The position numbers and the translations under genes were made by a program. The notes below the pieces were generated by a model. The model saw only the letters and a program-made list of their open reading frames with translations, did not search any database and was not told where the DNA came from. From the NCBI GenBank assembly GCA_963733945.1, contig CAVTFD010000050.1, positions 1-64,000 on the forward strand: 64,000 bases of DNA. The letters run 5' to 3'. Position 1 is the first letter of the stretch. Each line of letters opens with the position of its first letter. Positions 32,195 through 41,856 of the stretch are shown here, one piece after another. Source of the DNA: AP-15 sp963733945 (GTDB taxonomy: Bacteria > Pseudomonadota > Alphaproteobacteria > ATCC43930 > CGMCC-115725).

Positions 32195-33604
32195 TCAGAC
32201 TCGAACGATTTTTCCCGGATTCATGATGTTGAGCGGATCGAGCGCTTTCTTGATCATGCGCATGACGCTGACCGCCTCGCCGTGCTCGGCAATCAGAAAG
32301 TCCATCTTGCCGTATCCGACCCCGTGCTCGCCGGTGCTGGTGCCGTCCATCGCTAGCGCGCGGGCTACCATCCGGTCATTGAGCCGATTAGCCTCGGCGA
32401 TTTCTTCGGGTTGATTCGGATCGATCATGAAGACTAGGTGAAAATTGCCGTCACCAACATGCCCGACCAAGGCCGAGGGGATTGGCGACTGCGCGAGGTC
32501 TCGTTTTGTTTCGCGGATACATTCGGCAAGTCGCGAGATCGGGACGCACACGTCTGTTGCCCAGCCTTTTGATCCCGGCCGCAGCGCCAGTGCAGCATAA
32601 TAGGCGTCGTGCCGCGCTTGCCACAATTTCGAGCGCGCCTCCGGCGTCGTTGCCCAGCGAAAATCGTCCCCGCCATGATCGGCGGCGATTGCCTTGACCG
32701 TTTCGGCCTGCTCGGCAACCCCGGCCGGGCTGCCGTGAAATTCGAAAAAAAGGGTCGGGGCGACTTTGTGGTCGAGCTTTGAATATTTATTGATCGCGTC
32801 CATCTGCGATTCGTCGAGCAATTCGATGCGCGCGACCGGAACGGCGCTTTGGATCGTCAGGATCACGCTGTCGACGGCCGCCTCCAACGTCGGAAAGGCG
32901 CAGACCGCTGCCGAGATCGCTTCCGGAATGCCGTAAAGCCGGACGGTCAGCTCGGTAATGATCCCGAGCGTGCCTTCCGAGCCGACGAAAAGCCGGGTCA
33001 GATCGTATCCAGCAGCCGATTTGCGGGCGCGACGCGCCGTGCGGATGATTCGGCCGTCGGCGAGCACCACACTCAGCGACAGCACATTCTCGCGCATTGT
33101 GCCGTAGCGTACTGCGTTCGTACCGGAGGCACGGGTCGCGGCCATGCCGCCAAGCGAGGCGTCGGCGCCCGGGTCGATCGGAAAAAACAACCCGGTGTCG
33201 CGCAGATGCTCGTTAAGCTGCTTGCGGGTCACCCCGGCCTCGACGGTGGCGTCGAGATCCTCGGCATTGACGCGCACGATGCGGTTCATCTGCGTCATGT
33301 CGATAGAGACGCCCCCCGCCAGCGCCGCTACGTGACCTTCCAGAGAGGTGCCGGTGCCGAAAGCAATGACCGGCGTGGTATGTGCGGCGCACAGCTTGAC
33401 GATCGCGGCGACCTCCTCGCTCGTTTGCGGGAACGCGACTGCGTCCGGCGAATGGGCGAGATGATAGGATTCGTCCTTGCCGTGCTGCGCACAGACCGCC
33501 GCCGAGGTGGAAAGGCGTTCGCCCAGAAGCTGGCGCAGCTCGGCGAGCAGCGATGGGGCGATCGGTTCGCGACGGAGAGCGGGTGCGAGCATGCCAGCGA
33601 CCAT
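32195..33604 (-). CDS. FAD-linked oxidase, GlcD/D-lactate dehydrogenase (cytochrome) type
   Basis: 469 residues of the VAO/GlcD family that oxidises 2-hydroxy acids and passes electrons to cytochrome c or quinone. The FAD-binding half has FPQTSEEVAAIVKLC, the FGTGTSLEGH phosphate loop and GADASLGGMAATRASGTNAVRYG. The substrate half has GHVGDGNFHLVFMID and STGEHGVGYGK near the end, where the catalytic histidines lie. D-lactate is the commonest substrate in this branch. The start is ATG 33604 or 33592 by similarity; the frame runs on to 33808 without family-like sequence. Divergent from the large oxidoreductase gene. Confidence 0.9.
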   Translation of the reverse strand: MVAGMLAPALRREPIAPSLLAELRQLLGERLSTSAAVCAQHGKDESYHLAHSPDAVAFPQTSEEVAAIVKLCAAHTTPVIAFGTGTSLEGHVAALAGGVSIDMTQMNRIVRVNAEDLDATVEAGVTRKQLNEHLRDTGLFFPIDPGADASLGGMAATRASGTNAVRYGTMRENVLSLSVVLADGRIIRTARRARKSAAGYDLTRLFVGSEGTLGIITELTVRLYGIPEAISAAVCAFPTLEAAVDSVILTIQSAVPVARIELLDESQMDAINKYSKLDHKVAPTLFFEFHGSPAGVAEQAETVKAIAADHGGDDFRWATTPEARSKLWQARHDAYYAALALRPGSKGWATDVCVPISRLAECIRETKRDLAQSPIPSALVGHVGDGNFHLVFMIDPNQPEEIAEANRLNDRMVARALAMDGTSTGEHGVGYGKMDFLIAEHGEAVSVMRMIKKALDPLNIMNPGKIVRV

Positions 33605-33846
33605 AAATATACGGCGGGCGTAAAACGGGAGCATTACTCCCGCCTTGGCGTCGCCGCAATGCGCATTGCGTGAGTTCTGTTGCCGGACATGTCGCGGACC
33701 GGGGCCGGTATATTGTTTCACGCCGGAAAACCCAACTGCGGCGGCAGTTCGTTGCATTTTCTCAATTCGGTCCCGGTTGTCATTGAGCAACCACCGGAGA
33801 AACACCACGTTTTGAGAAATTCGCGCGGCGGGTTCGGGAGATCGCG
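33605..33846. other. Divergent control region between FAD-oxidase and oxidoreductase genes
   Basis: A 242-base gap that must carry both promoters. A weak leftward pair TTGGGT / TATACC with 17 bases between lies near 33702-33737. GGGAGATCGCG just before 33847 is the ribosome site of the rightward gene. No perfect palindrome or small gene was seen. The leftward frame of the FAD oxidase stays open across most of it but without family-like sequence. Confidence 0.5.
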
Positions 33847-36800
33847 ATGGCGCTCAGGGCGGTCACGCTCGACGATAAATACGTACTCGACAGGGGGCGC
33901 GTCTATCTGACCGGGACGCAGGCCCTGGTGCGTCTGCCGATGATGCAGCGCCAGCGCGACGTTGCCGCCGGGCTCAATACCGGCTGCTTTATCTCAGGGT
34001 ATCGCGGATCGCCGCTGGGCGGCCTCGATCAGGCGCTGTGGGGCGCGCGCCGGTTTCTCGAACGCAATCACATCCGTTTTCAGCCGGCGATCAACGAAGA
34101 ACTGGGCGCCACGGCGATCTGGGGTAGTCAGCAGCTGGGTCTGTTTCCCGGCGCAAAATACGATGGCGTCTTTGCCATGTGGTACGCCAAGGGACCGGGC
34201 GTCGATCGCAGCGGCGATGCGCTAAAGCACGGCAATTCTGCCGGCTCGGCGCCGCATGGCGGCGTATTGCTGCTCGCCGGCGACGATCACACCTGCAAAT
34301 CCTCGACCCTGGCGCACCAATCCGAATACGCGTTCATGGACGCCTGTATCCCGGTTCTTAATCCATCGGGCGTACAGGAGATCCTCGATCTCGGCCTTTA
34401 TGGCTGGGCGATGTCGCGTTACTCCGGCTGCTGGATCGCGTTCAAGACGATCGCCGAGACAGTTGACAGCTCGGCCTCGGTAGACATCGCCCCGGAACGA
34501 ACCCGGATCGTGTCGCCCGAGGACTTCGAGATGCCGCTGGGCGGGCTCAACATCCGCTGGCCCGATCAGCCGCTCGAACAGGAATACCGGTTGCACAAGT
34601 ACAAGCTCTACGCCGCTCTTGCTTTTGCTCGCGCCAACCGGCTCGACCGCATCGTCATTGACAGCCCATCTCCGCGCTTCGGCATCGTAACGACCGGCAA
34701 ATCCTATCTCGACGTGCGTCAGGCATTAGACGACCTCGGCATCGACGAAGCACATGCCGCCGAAATCGGTATCCGCCTCTATAAAGTGGCGATGTCGTGG
34801 CCGCTCGAACGCGAAGGCATTCGCCATTTCGCCGAGGGGCTCGAAGAGATCCTGGTTGTCGAAGAAAAACGGGCAGTCATCGAAAATCAATTTAAAGAAC
34901 AGCTTTACAATTGGCGCGAGGACGTGCGCCCGCGGGTCATCGGCAAATTCGACGAGAACCGAAATTGGATCCTCCCGTCAAATGGCGAACTGACGCCGGC
35001 CCAGATCGCGCGGGTGATCGTCCAGCGCATCGGCCGCTTTTATACGTCGCCGCGCATCGTCGAGCGGCTCGCCTTCCTCGAAGCGAAGGAGCGTCAGCTC
35101 GGCGGTAATGTCGTGCCCTTCACCCGCACGCCCTACTTCTGTTCGGGTTGCCCGCACAACACTTCGACCAAAGTGCCCGACGGCAGCCGTGCGGTTGCCG
35201 GCATCGGCTGCCACTATCTGGCGCAGTTCATGGACCGCTCGACCGCGACCTTTACCCAGATGGGCGGCGAAGGGACGCCGTGGATAGGCCAGGCGCCGTT
35301 CACCGAAACCCCGCACGTCTTCGCGAATCTCGGCGACGGCACCTACACCCATTCGGGCGTGCTTGCGATCCGCGCCGCGGTCGCCGCCAAGGTCAACATC
35401 ACCTACAAGCTGTTGTTCAACGACGCCGTGGCGATGACCGGCGGCCAGCCGCTCGACGGCGGCCTGAGCGTGCCGGTATTGACCCGCCAGCTTGCCGCCG
35501 AAGGGGTAGCACCGATCGTCGTCGTCACCGACGAGCCGGACAAATACCCGTTGGGTGTCGATTTTGCGGCCGGCGTGACCGTGCGCCATCGCGACGATCT
35601 CGATATGGTACAGCGCGATCTGCGCGTGATGCCCGGCGTCAGCGCCATTGTCTACGATCAGACCTGTGCCGCCGAAAAACGCCGCCGCCGCAAGCGCGGC
35701 CGCTTCCCCGACCCGGCCAAGCGGGTCTTTATCAACGATCTGGTGTGCGAGGGCTGCGGCGATTGCTCGAAAACCTCGAACTGTCTGTCGGTGGTGCCGG
35801 TCGAGACCGAGTTCGGGCGCAAGCGGGCAATCGATCAGTCGAGCTGCAACAAGGACTATTCGTGCGTCGAAGGCTTCTGCCCGAGCTTTGTGACCGTCCA
35901 CGGCGGCGAGCTCAAAAAGGGCCGGGCCGGCGATCTCGGCGAGGACGGCCTGCCGGCATTGCCCGAACCCACCCATCCCGCGCTCGACGAGCCTTACGGC
36001 ATCCTCATTACCGGCGTCGGCGGGACCGGCGTGGTCACGATCGGGGCATTGCTCGGGATGGCCGCGCATCTTGAAGGCAAAGGGTGCACGATCCTCGACA
36101 TGACCGGGCTCGCGCAGAAGGGCGGGGCGGTTTACAGCCATGTCCGGATCGCCCGCGAGCCCGACGAAATCCATGCGGTGCGCATCGCCGCCGGCGGCGC
36201 CAAATTGCTGCTCGGCTGCGATCTCGTGGTTTCAGCCAGCGCCGATGCGTTGTCGAAGCTCGAACCCGGCCACAGCCGCGCCATCATCAACAGCCACGAA
36301 ATCATCACCGGCGATTTCACCCGCAATCCGGATCTGGTCTTTCCGACCAGCGCGCTGGAACGCAGCATCGCCGAGGCGACCGGTCCGGCAAACGCTGAGT
36401 TTGTCGACGCGACGCGACTGGCGACCGGCCTTTTCGGCGATTCGATCGCCAGCAATTTGTTCATGCTCGGCTATGCCTATCAGCGCGGGCTGGTCCCATT
36501 GTCGGCCGAGGCCATCGGGCGCGCGATCGCCTTGAACGGCGTCGCCGTTCAATTCAATCAAGGCGCGTTCCGCTGGGGACGGCGCGCAGCGTCCGATCCG
36601 ACGCTTGTCGAGGCCCGCGCAACCCCGGCGGCGGCGATCCCGCCGAGCCACCGTCTATCTGAAACCCTCGATCAGGTGATCGAGCGCCGGGTCGAGTTTT
36701 TGACCGGCTATCAGGATGCCGCCTACGCAGCGCGCTACGCGACACGCGTCAGCCGCGTCCGCGAAGCCGAGACAGCCTCCATCCCGGGCATCGCGGCGTT

Positions 36801-37326
36801 GACCGAAGCGGTCGCCAAGGCCCTGTTCAAACTGATGGCGTACAAAGACGAATACGAGGTCGCCAGGCTCTACACCGAGAGCGACTTCTTGAAGCGGGTC
36901 GCCGATCGCTTCGAGGGTGCCTACGAGCTACGCTTCCACCTTGCACCGCCTATTCTCGGCGATCGCGATCCTCAGACCGGGCATCTACGCAAGCGTGAGT
37001 TCGGCCCGTGGATGCTAACCGTCTTTCGGATTCTGGCCAAGCTGCGCCGGCTGCGCGGAACGCCGTTCGACATCTTCGCCCGCAGCGCGGAGCGGCGCAC
37101 CGAGCGCCGGCTGATCGGCGAATACGAGGCGATGATCGACGAGATCCTCGCCCGTTTGACGCCTGCCAATCACGCGATCGCCGTCGAGCTGGCATCATTG
37201 CCGTTCGAGATCCGCGGTTTCGGCCACGTCAAGGAGGCGAACCTCGCTCGTGCCAAGACAAAGGAGGGCGCACTGCTCGCCCGCTTCCGGTTGCCATTGC
37301 CGGCATCGGCGCTGGCGGCCGAATAG
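33847..37326 (+). CDS. Fused indolepyruvate:ferredoxin oxidoreductase family protein
   Basis: A single 1159-residue chain combining both subunits of a 2-oxoacid:ferredoxin oxidoreductase, which turns arylpyruvates or branched 2-oxoacids into acyl-CoA. The N-terminal TPP part begins with TGTQALVRLPMMQ and SGYRGSPLGGLD; CSGCPHN is near residue 432. The ferredoxin-like cluster CEGCGDCSKTSNC is at about 633-645, with SCNKDYSCVEGFCPS after it. The gamma-type domain starts near 720 (GVGGTGVVTIGALLG). Genes of this fused type are common in alpha- and betaproteobacteria. GGGAGATCGCG precedes the ATG. It stands alone, divergent from a hydroxyacid dehydrogenase; no ferredoxin gene is adjacent. Confidence 0.94.
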   Translation: MALRAVTLDDKYVLDRGRVYLTGTQALVRLPMMQRQRDVAAGLNTGCFISGYRGSPLGGLDQALWGARRFLERNHIRFQPAINEELGATAIWGSQQLGLFPGAKYDGVFAMWYAKGPGVDRSGDALKHGNSAGSAPHGGVLLLAGDDHTCKSSTLAHQSEYAFMDACIPVLNPSGVQEILDLGLYGWAMSRYSGCWIAFKTIAETVDSSASVDIAPERTRIVSPEDFEMPLGGLNIRWPDQPLEQEYRLHKYKLYAALAFARANRLDRIVIDSPSPRFGIVTTGKSYLDVRQALDDLGIDEAHAAEIGIRLYKVAMSWPLEREGIRHFAEGLEEILVVEEKRAVIENQFKEQLYNWREDVRPRVIGKFDENRNWILPSNGELTPAQIARVIVQRIGRFYTSPRIVERLAFLEAKERQLGGNVVPFTRTPYFCSGCPHNTSTKVPDGSRAVAGIGCHYLAQFMDRSTATFTQMGGEGTPWIGQAPFTETPHVFANLGDGTYTHSGVLAIRAAVAAKVNITYKLLFNDAVAMTGGQPLDGGLSVPVLTRQLAAEGVAPIVVVTDEPDKYPLGVDFAAGVTVRHRDDLDMVQRDLRVMPGVSAIVYDQTCAAEKRRRRKRGRFPDPAKRVFINDLVCEGCGDCSKTSNCLSVVPVETEFGRKRAIDQSSCNKDYSCVEGFCPSFVTVHGGELKKGRAGDLGEDGLPALPEPTHPALDEPYGILITGVGGTGVVTIGALLGMAAHLEGKGCTILDMTGLAQKGGAVYSHVRIAREPDEIHAVRIAAGGAKLLLGCDLVVSASADALSKLEPGHSRAIINSHEIITGDFTRNPDLVFPTSALERSIAEATGPANAEFVDATRLATGLFGDSIASNLFMLGYAYQRGLVPLSAEAIGRAIALNGVAVQFNQGAFRWGRRAASDPTLVEARATPAAAIPPSHRLSETLDQVIERRVEFLTGYQDAAYAARYATRVSRVREAETASIPGIAALTEAVAKALFKLMAYKDEYEVARLYTESDFLKRVADRFEGAYELRFHLAPPILGDRDPQTGHLRKREFGPWMLTVFRILAKLRRLRGTPFDIFARSAERRTERRLIGEYEAMIDEILARLTPANHAIAVELASLPFEIRGFGHVKEANLARAKTKEGALLARFRLPLPASALAAE

Positions 37327-37327
37327 C

Positions 37328-37341
37328 GCGGTTGTAACCGC
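37328..37341. terminator. Small hairpin between convergent genes
   Basis: GCGGT-TGTA-ACCGC just after the oxidoreductase stop forms a five-pair stem, followed by TGTTCGCTT. It fills the 22-base gap to the end of the second Do-type protease gene. It is short and lacks a real T-run, so its effect is uncertain. Confidence 0.3.
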
Positions 37342-37348
37342 TGTTCGC

Positions 37349-38830
37349 TTACCCGCCCGCCGCAGGCAGTGCCACGAATCGGGTATTGCCGTCGCGCTCG
37401 ACGCGGACCAGGAGATCTTTGCTTCCCGTTTTGGTAGAAACCGTCGCTTTCTGCTGTACCTCTTCCGGTGTCGCGACCGCCGCGCGGCCGATCGCTAGGA
37501 CGAGATCGCCCGGGCGCAACCCCTGTGTCGCGGCCGCGCTATTTGCCGGCACATCGATGATGACAACCCCCTTTGCCGCCTCCGGCAGGGAAAACTGCTT
37601 GCGCAGGTCCTCGGTCAACTTGGCGACCTTGAGACCAAGCGCATCGACCGTCGGTGGCGGTTTCGGCTTTTCCGGTTCCGGCGGAGGTGGCGGCGGACGA
37701 TTCGGGTCGAGGGCTGCGATCTTGAGCGTGACGTCGCGCTCCTTGCGGTCGCGCCAGATCGACAGCTTGACCGTTTTGTCGGGCGGGGTGCCGGCGACGA
37801 GGAGCGGCAGTTGCCGGCTGCGGTCGATTGGCTTTCCATCATAGGTCAGGATCACGTCACCGGGCTCCAATTTTGCCTGGGCCGCGGGGCTCGCTTGATC
37901 GATCGTCGCGACCATCGCGCCGCGGCTTTTGTCCAGACCAACAGCTTCGGCCAGCCCGTCGGTGACCGGCTGAATGCGCGCCCCGATCCAACCGCGCTCG
38001 ACTTTGCCGGTTGCCTTGAGCTGATCGATGATCGGCCGCGCAAAAGCAGAAGGCACCGCAAAGCCAATGCCGATCGACCCTCCGGATGGCGAGTAGATCG
38101 CGGTGTTGATTCCGATCACCTGCCCGGCAAGGTCGAACATCGGACCTCCCGAGTTGCCGCGGTTGATCGATGCGTCCGTCTGCAGGAAGTCGTCGTAGGG
38201 TCCCGAATGAATGTCGCGCGCCGTAGCCGAGATAATGCCTGAGGTGACCGTACCACCGAGGCCGAAAGGATTGCCGATCGCGAGCACCCAATCCCCGACC
38301 CTGGCCTTGGTCGAATCGCCCCAGGCTGCCGCAGGCAACGGTTTCGCCGCGTCGACCTTCAACAGCGCCAGATCACTGACTGGGTCGCGCCCGACGACCC
38401 GCGCCTGCAAGGTAGTGTTATCGGACAATGTCACCGTAATCTGCTCGGCATTGGCGATCACATGGTTGTTGGTGACGATCAGCCCGGAAGGATCGATGAT
38501 GAATCCCGATCCGAGCGATGCGGCCGGCGGCGCCAATCCATTCGGGCCGCCCGGCGCCCCGTTCTCGCCGAGAAAGTCATGGAAAAACTGGTCGAGCGGT
38601 GAGCCCGGCGCGGGGGCCTGTCCTTGGGGGGCATCCTTCGGCAGTCCTGCGACGCCGGCCTGGGTGGTCGAGATGTTGACCACCACGCCCAACAGCCTCG
38701 CCGCCAAATCAGCGAAGACTTCGGAAAACGGCGTGGCTGCCGGCGGCTCGGCGCGGCTCGGCGTCGCCCCGATTAGCAACACAAGCAACAATGCCGCCCA
38801 CAACCCGCCTCGGCGGCCCACCACTTTCAC
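37349..38830 (-). CDS. Do-type periplasmic serine protease (DegQ-like) with polyproline inter-PDZ linker
   Basis: 493 residues; an N-terminal signal peptide ends at about ATPSRA (residue 27). The triad is H123 (TNNHVI), D153 (VSDLALL) and S228 (RGNSGGP). PDZ1 begins near residue 260. Between the two PDZ domains is an unusual proline run (PPPPPPEPEKPKPPP, near residue 385), then a shorter second PDZ ending in the mature C-terminus. It would act on unfolded envelope proteins; the stiff linker may set the PDZ spacing. It differs from the DegP-family protein at 29180-30760, so the two are not a recent duplication. Confidence 0.93.
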   Translation of the reverse strand: MKVVGRRGGLWAALLLVLLIGATPSRAEPPAATPFSEVFADLAARLLGVVVNISTTQAGVAGLPKDAPQGQAPAPGSPLDQFFHDFLGENGAPGGPNGLAPPAASLGSGFIIDPSGLIVTNNHVIANAEQITVTLSDNTTLQARVVGRDPVSDLALLKVDAAKPLPAAAWGDSTKARVGDWVLAIGNPFGLGGTVTSGIISATARDIHSGPYDDFLQTDASINRGNSGGPMFDLAGQVIGINTAIYSPSGGSIGIGFAVPSAFARPIIDQLKATGKVERGWIGARIQPVTDGLAEAVGLDKSRGAMVATIDQASPAAQAKLEPGDVILTYDGKPIDRSRQLPLLVAGTPPDKTVKLSIWRDRKERDVTLKIAALDPNRPPPPPPEPEKPKPPPTVDALGLKVAKLTEDLRKQFSLPEAAKGVVIIDVPANSAAATQGLRPGDLVLAIGRAAVATPEEVQQKATVSTKTGSKDLLVRVERDGNTRFVALPAAGG

Positions 38831-38947
38831 GAGACCTGTTCCTTCCCCCGGACTACGCCATGCTTACCGCAGGGGATCTAGGGCTGGCGTTCCTGCTGCG
38901 CTCGATATGAAATGGCGGCGGGGAGCTTTGCAAGACGGAAGCACGCG

Positions 38948-40240
38948 GTGACGATACGCGATGATCAGGCGGCCGGGGAGTTTTTGCGGGCCATGCTCGA
39001 TGCCGGTCTCGCCGCGGCCGATCCTGATCGGGCGCTGGCCGGTCGGATTCCCGCGGCGGTCCGCGGACGCACCGTCGTTGGTGGGGCAGGCAAGGCGGCA
39101 GCGGCAATGGCGCGCGCTTTCGAGACGAGGTGGCGGGGTCCGCTGGAAGGCCTCGTCTTGACCCGCTACGGTCATACTGTTCCCTGCGACCAGATCGAAG
39201 TCCTTGAGGCGAGCCATCCTGTGCCCGACGCTGCGGGAGAGCGCGCGGCGCGGCAGATCCTCGACCTTGCCCACGGACTCGGGCCCGACGACCAGTTCGT
39301 GTTTCTGGCCTCGGGCGGCGGCTCGGCGTTGCTTGCCTTGCCGGCTCCGGGCCTTACTCTGGGCGACAAGCAAGCGGTGACGCGTGCGCTGCTGCGCTCG
39401 GGCGCGACCATTACTGAGATCAACACGGTGCGCAAGCATCTCTCGGCAATCAAGGGAGGCCGCCTTGCCGCCGCCGCAGCGCCGGCGCGGGTCGTCACCT
39501 TAGCGATTTCCGATGTTCCCGGCGACGATCCCGCGGTCATCGCCTCGGGACCGACGGTGCCCGATGCGACGACTTTTGCCGATGCCCGCGCAGTACTGGC
39601 TAAGTACGGCATCGGTGAGCCGCCGGCAGTCATAGCGCACCTGGCGGCGCAGCAGAGCGAGACCCCGAAACCTGATGACCCAATCTTCGCGCGGACCCGG
39701 TTCGAGCTGGTCGCGAGCCCGCAGGAATCGCTGCGCGCCGCCGCCACCATCGCGCTGCGGCAAAACATCACGCCGATCGTGTTGAGCGACCGGATCGAGG
39801 GCGAAGCGCGCGACGTTGCCCTCGTTCACGCCGCGATCGCCCGTCAGCTGCGCGCCGGAGAGTTCCGCGTAGGGGATCGAACGGTGGCGCTTCCCGCTGT
39901 GTTGTTGTCGGGCGGCGAGACCACCGTAACCGTCAAGGGTAAGGGCCGCGGCGGGCGCAACGTCGAGTTCCTGCTGGCGCTTGCCGTAGCGCTCGACGGG
40001 GCCGAAGGAATTTCGGCGCTCGCCTGCGACACCGACGGCATCGACGGAACTGAGGACAATGCCGGGGCGATCGTCTATCCGGACAGTATCGCGCGTGCAG
40101 CGGCCCGCGGGATCGGGGCGCAGGCGGCGCTCGCCGGCAATGACGGGTACGGATTTTTCGCCGCCCTCGGCGATCTCGTGGTAACCGGCCCGACACTGAC
40201 CAACGTCAACGATTTCCGGGCGATCCTGGTCGATGGCTGA
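38948..40240 (+). CDS. Glycerate 2-kinase (MOFRL family)
   Basis: Phosphorylates D-glycerate to 2-phosphoglycerate. 430 residues in the DUF4147 plus MOFRL arrangement: GGAGKAAAAMARAFE and FLASGGGSALLALP in the N-terminal part, TEINTVRKHLSAIKGGRLA in the middle, and the C-terminal MOFRL segment LSGGETTVTVKGKGRGGRN with CDTDGIDGTEDNAGAIV. GTG at 38948 gives the normal family N-terminus (TIRDDQAAGEFLRAMLD); an ATG at 38912 in the same frame is also open. pyk follows 23 bases later, so glycerate can pass through 2-phosphoglycerate and PEP to pyruvate. The glycolate oxidase genes at 43.3-48.1 kb fit the same route. Confidence 0.93.
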   Translation: MTIRDDQAAGEFLRAMLDAGLAAADPDRALAGRIPAAVRGRTVVGGAGKAAAAMARAFETRWRGPLEGLVLTRYGHTVPCDQIEVLEASHPVPDAAGERAARQILDLAHGLGPDDQFVFLASGGGSALLALPAPGLTLGDKQAVTRALLRSGATITEINTVRKHLSAIKGGRLAAAAAPARVVTLAISDVPGDDPAVIASGPTVPDATTFADARAVLAKYGIGEPPAVIAHLAAQQSETPKPDDPIFARTRFELVASPQESLRAAATIALRQNITPIVLSDRIEGEARDVALVHAAIARQLRAGEFRVGDRTVALPAVLLSGGETTVTVKGKGRGGRNVEFLLALAVALDGAEGISALACDTDGIDGTEDNAGAIVYPDSIARAAARGIGAQAALAGNDGYGFFAALGDLVVTGPTLTNVNDFRAILVDG

Positions 40241-40263
40241 AAGGGCTCGCTGAGGAGACGGAG

Positions 40264-41682
40264 ATGCGACGGCAGCGCAGCGCAAAGATCGTCGCTACCC
40301 TCGGCCCGTCGAGTTCGACGCTCGAGCAGATCCGTGCGCTGTTCGAGGCCGGCGTCGACGTCTTTCGCCTCAATTTCAGCCACGGGACGCATCGCGAGCA
40401 CCTTGCTCGATTCGAGGCGATCCGGCAGGTCGAGCACGAGACGGGGCGGCCGATCGGCATTCTCGCCGATCTCCAAGGGCCGAAACTGCGCCTCGGCACG
40501 TTCGAGGCAGGTCGAATTGAGCTGTCCGCCGGTGCTCGTCTGCGCCTCGACCTCGACCCCTGCCCCGGCGATCAGACCCGCGCACCATTGCCCCATCCCG
40601 AGGTTTTCGCGGCGCTGCAGCCGGGCACCCAATTGCTCCTCGACGACGGCAAGGTGCGGCTTGAGACCGAGAGTTGCGGCGCCGGGTTTGCCGAGACCCT
40701 GTGCCGGGTCGGCGGGCCGCTCTCGGACCGCAAGGGGGTCAATGTCCCAAATGCTGTGCTGCCAATGTCAGCCATCACCGAAAAGGACCGCGCCGATCTC
40801 GCCTTCGCCCTCGATCACGGCGCCGACTGGATCGCATTCTCGTTTGTTCAACGCCCCGACGACGTAGCGGAGGGCCGCAAGCTCGTGGGCGGGCGTGCTG
40901 GCGTCATGGTCAAGCTCGAAAAGCCTGCGGCGATCCAACGTCTATCGGAAATCATTGAGCTTGCGGACGGGCTGATGGTGGCGCGCGGTGACCTCGGCGT
41001 CGAGATGCCGCCGGAGGATGTGCCGAGCGTGCAAAAGCTGGTGGTGCACGCCTGCCGTCTCGCCGGAAAACCGGTCGTCGTGGCGACCCAGATGCTCGAA
41101 TCGATGATTACGTCGCCAACGCCGACCCGCGCCGAAGCCTCCGATGTGGCCACTGCGGTGTATGAGGGCGCCGACGCGGTCATGCTGTCCGCCGAGACCG
41201 CTGCCGGACGTCACCCGATCGAATCCGCCGCGATGATGAACCGTATCGCCTGTCGGGTGCAGCAGGATCCGCTCTATTTCACGATGCTCGAGGGGACCCT
41301 GATCGAGCATGAGCATACCGCCCCGGACGCGATCAGCGCCGCCGCCCGCCAGGTCGCCAGTACGATCGGGGCCGCGGCGATCGTTTCCTACACGACCTCG
41401 GGCGCCACTGCGCTACGCGCCGCGCGCGAGCGCCCCGAAGTGCCGATCCTTGTGCTCACTTCGAAGCTCGGCACCGCCCGACGGCTCGCCGTCTTATGGG
41501 GGGCGCACTGCGTTCACACCAGCGACATCAAGAACTTCAACGACATGGTTCAGAAGGCGGTCCGGATCGCCCACCGTGAAGAAATCGCTCAACCCGGACA
41601 GCGTGTCGTCGTTACCGCCGGAGTTCCATTCGGCACCCCCGGCGCCACCAACGTGCTGCGCATCGCCTGGGTCGACCGCTGA
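40264..41682 (+). CDS. pyk: Pyruvate kinase
   Basis: Converts PEP and ADP to pyruvate and ATP. The 472-residue chain opens with RSAKIVATLGPSS and the substrate arginine in FRLNFSHG. It has the metal and substrate sites MVKLEKPAAI (catalytic lysine), ARGDLGVEMP and VVATQMLESMI (PEP loop), and a C-terminal regulatory domain (VSYTTSGATALRAARERP). GGAGACGGAG just before the ATG fixes the start. It is co-directional with glycerate 2-kinase 23 bases upstream, a common pairing in alphaproteobacteria. Confidence 0.97.
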   Translation: MRRQRSAKIVATLGPSSSTLEQIRALFEAGVDVFRLNFSHGTHREHLARFEAIRQVEHETGRPIGILADLQGPKLRLGTFEAGRIELSAGARLRLDLDPCPGDQTRAPLPHPEVFAALQPGTQLLLDDGKVRLETESCGAGFAETLCRVGGPLSDRKGVNVPNAVLPMSAITEKDRADLAFALDHGADWIAFSFVQRPDDVAEGRKLVGGRAGVMVKLEKPAAIQRLSEIIELADGLMVARGDLGVEMPPEDVPSVQKLVVHACRLAGKPVVVATQMLESMITSPTPTRAEASDVATAVYEGADAVMLSAETAAGRHPIESAAMMNRIACRVQQDPLYFTMLEGTLIEHEHTAPDAISAAARQVASTIGAAAIVSYTTSGATALRAARERPEVPILVLTSKLGTARRLAVLWGAHCVHTSDIKNFNDMVQKAVRIAHREEIAQPGQRVVVTAGVPFGTPGATNVLRIAWVDR

Positions 41683-41856
41683 TCGCCACCATGCTGTTCA
41701 CCTGTTGGGTCTATTGCAGCCCTCACGAGGGCGGCGACCCAGCGGCTGGCCCGATTTGTCGCAGCTGCGGAACATGCTGCATGCGCCGCTCGTTGTGACA
41801 CAGCCTAGCCGACCTTTGCGCACCCCGGTCGGCTCATGCTCCTGCACGTCGAAGTC

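Noticed and set aside
33605..33808. 68-codon N-terminal extension of the FAD oxidase
   Set aside because: No similarity to the family or to a signal peptide, and no ribosome site; it would remove most of the divergent promoter region.
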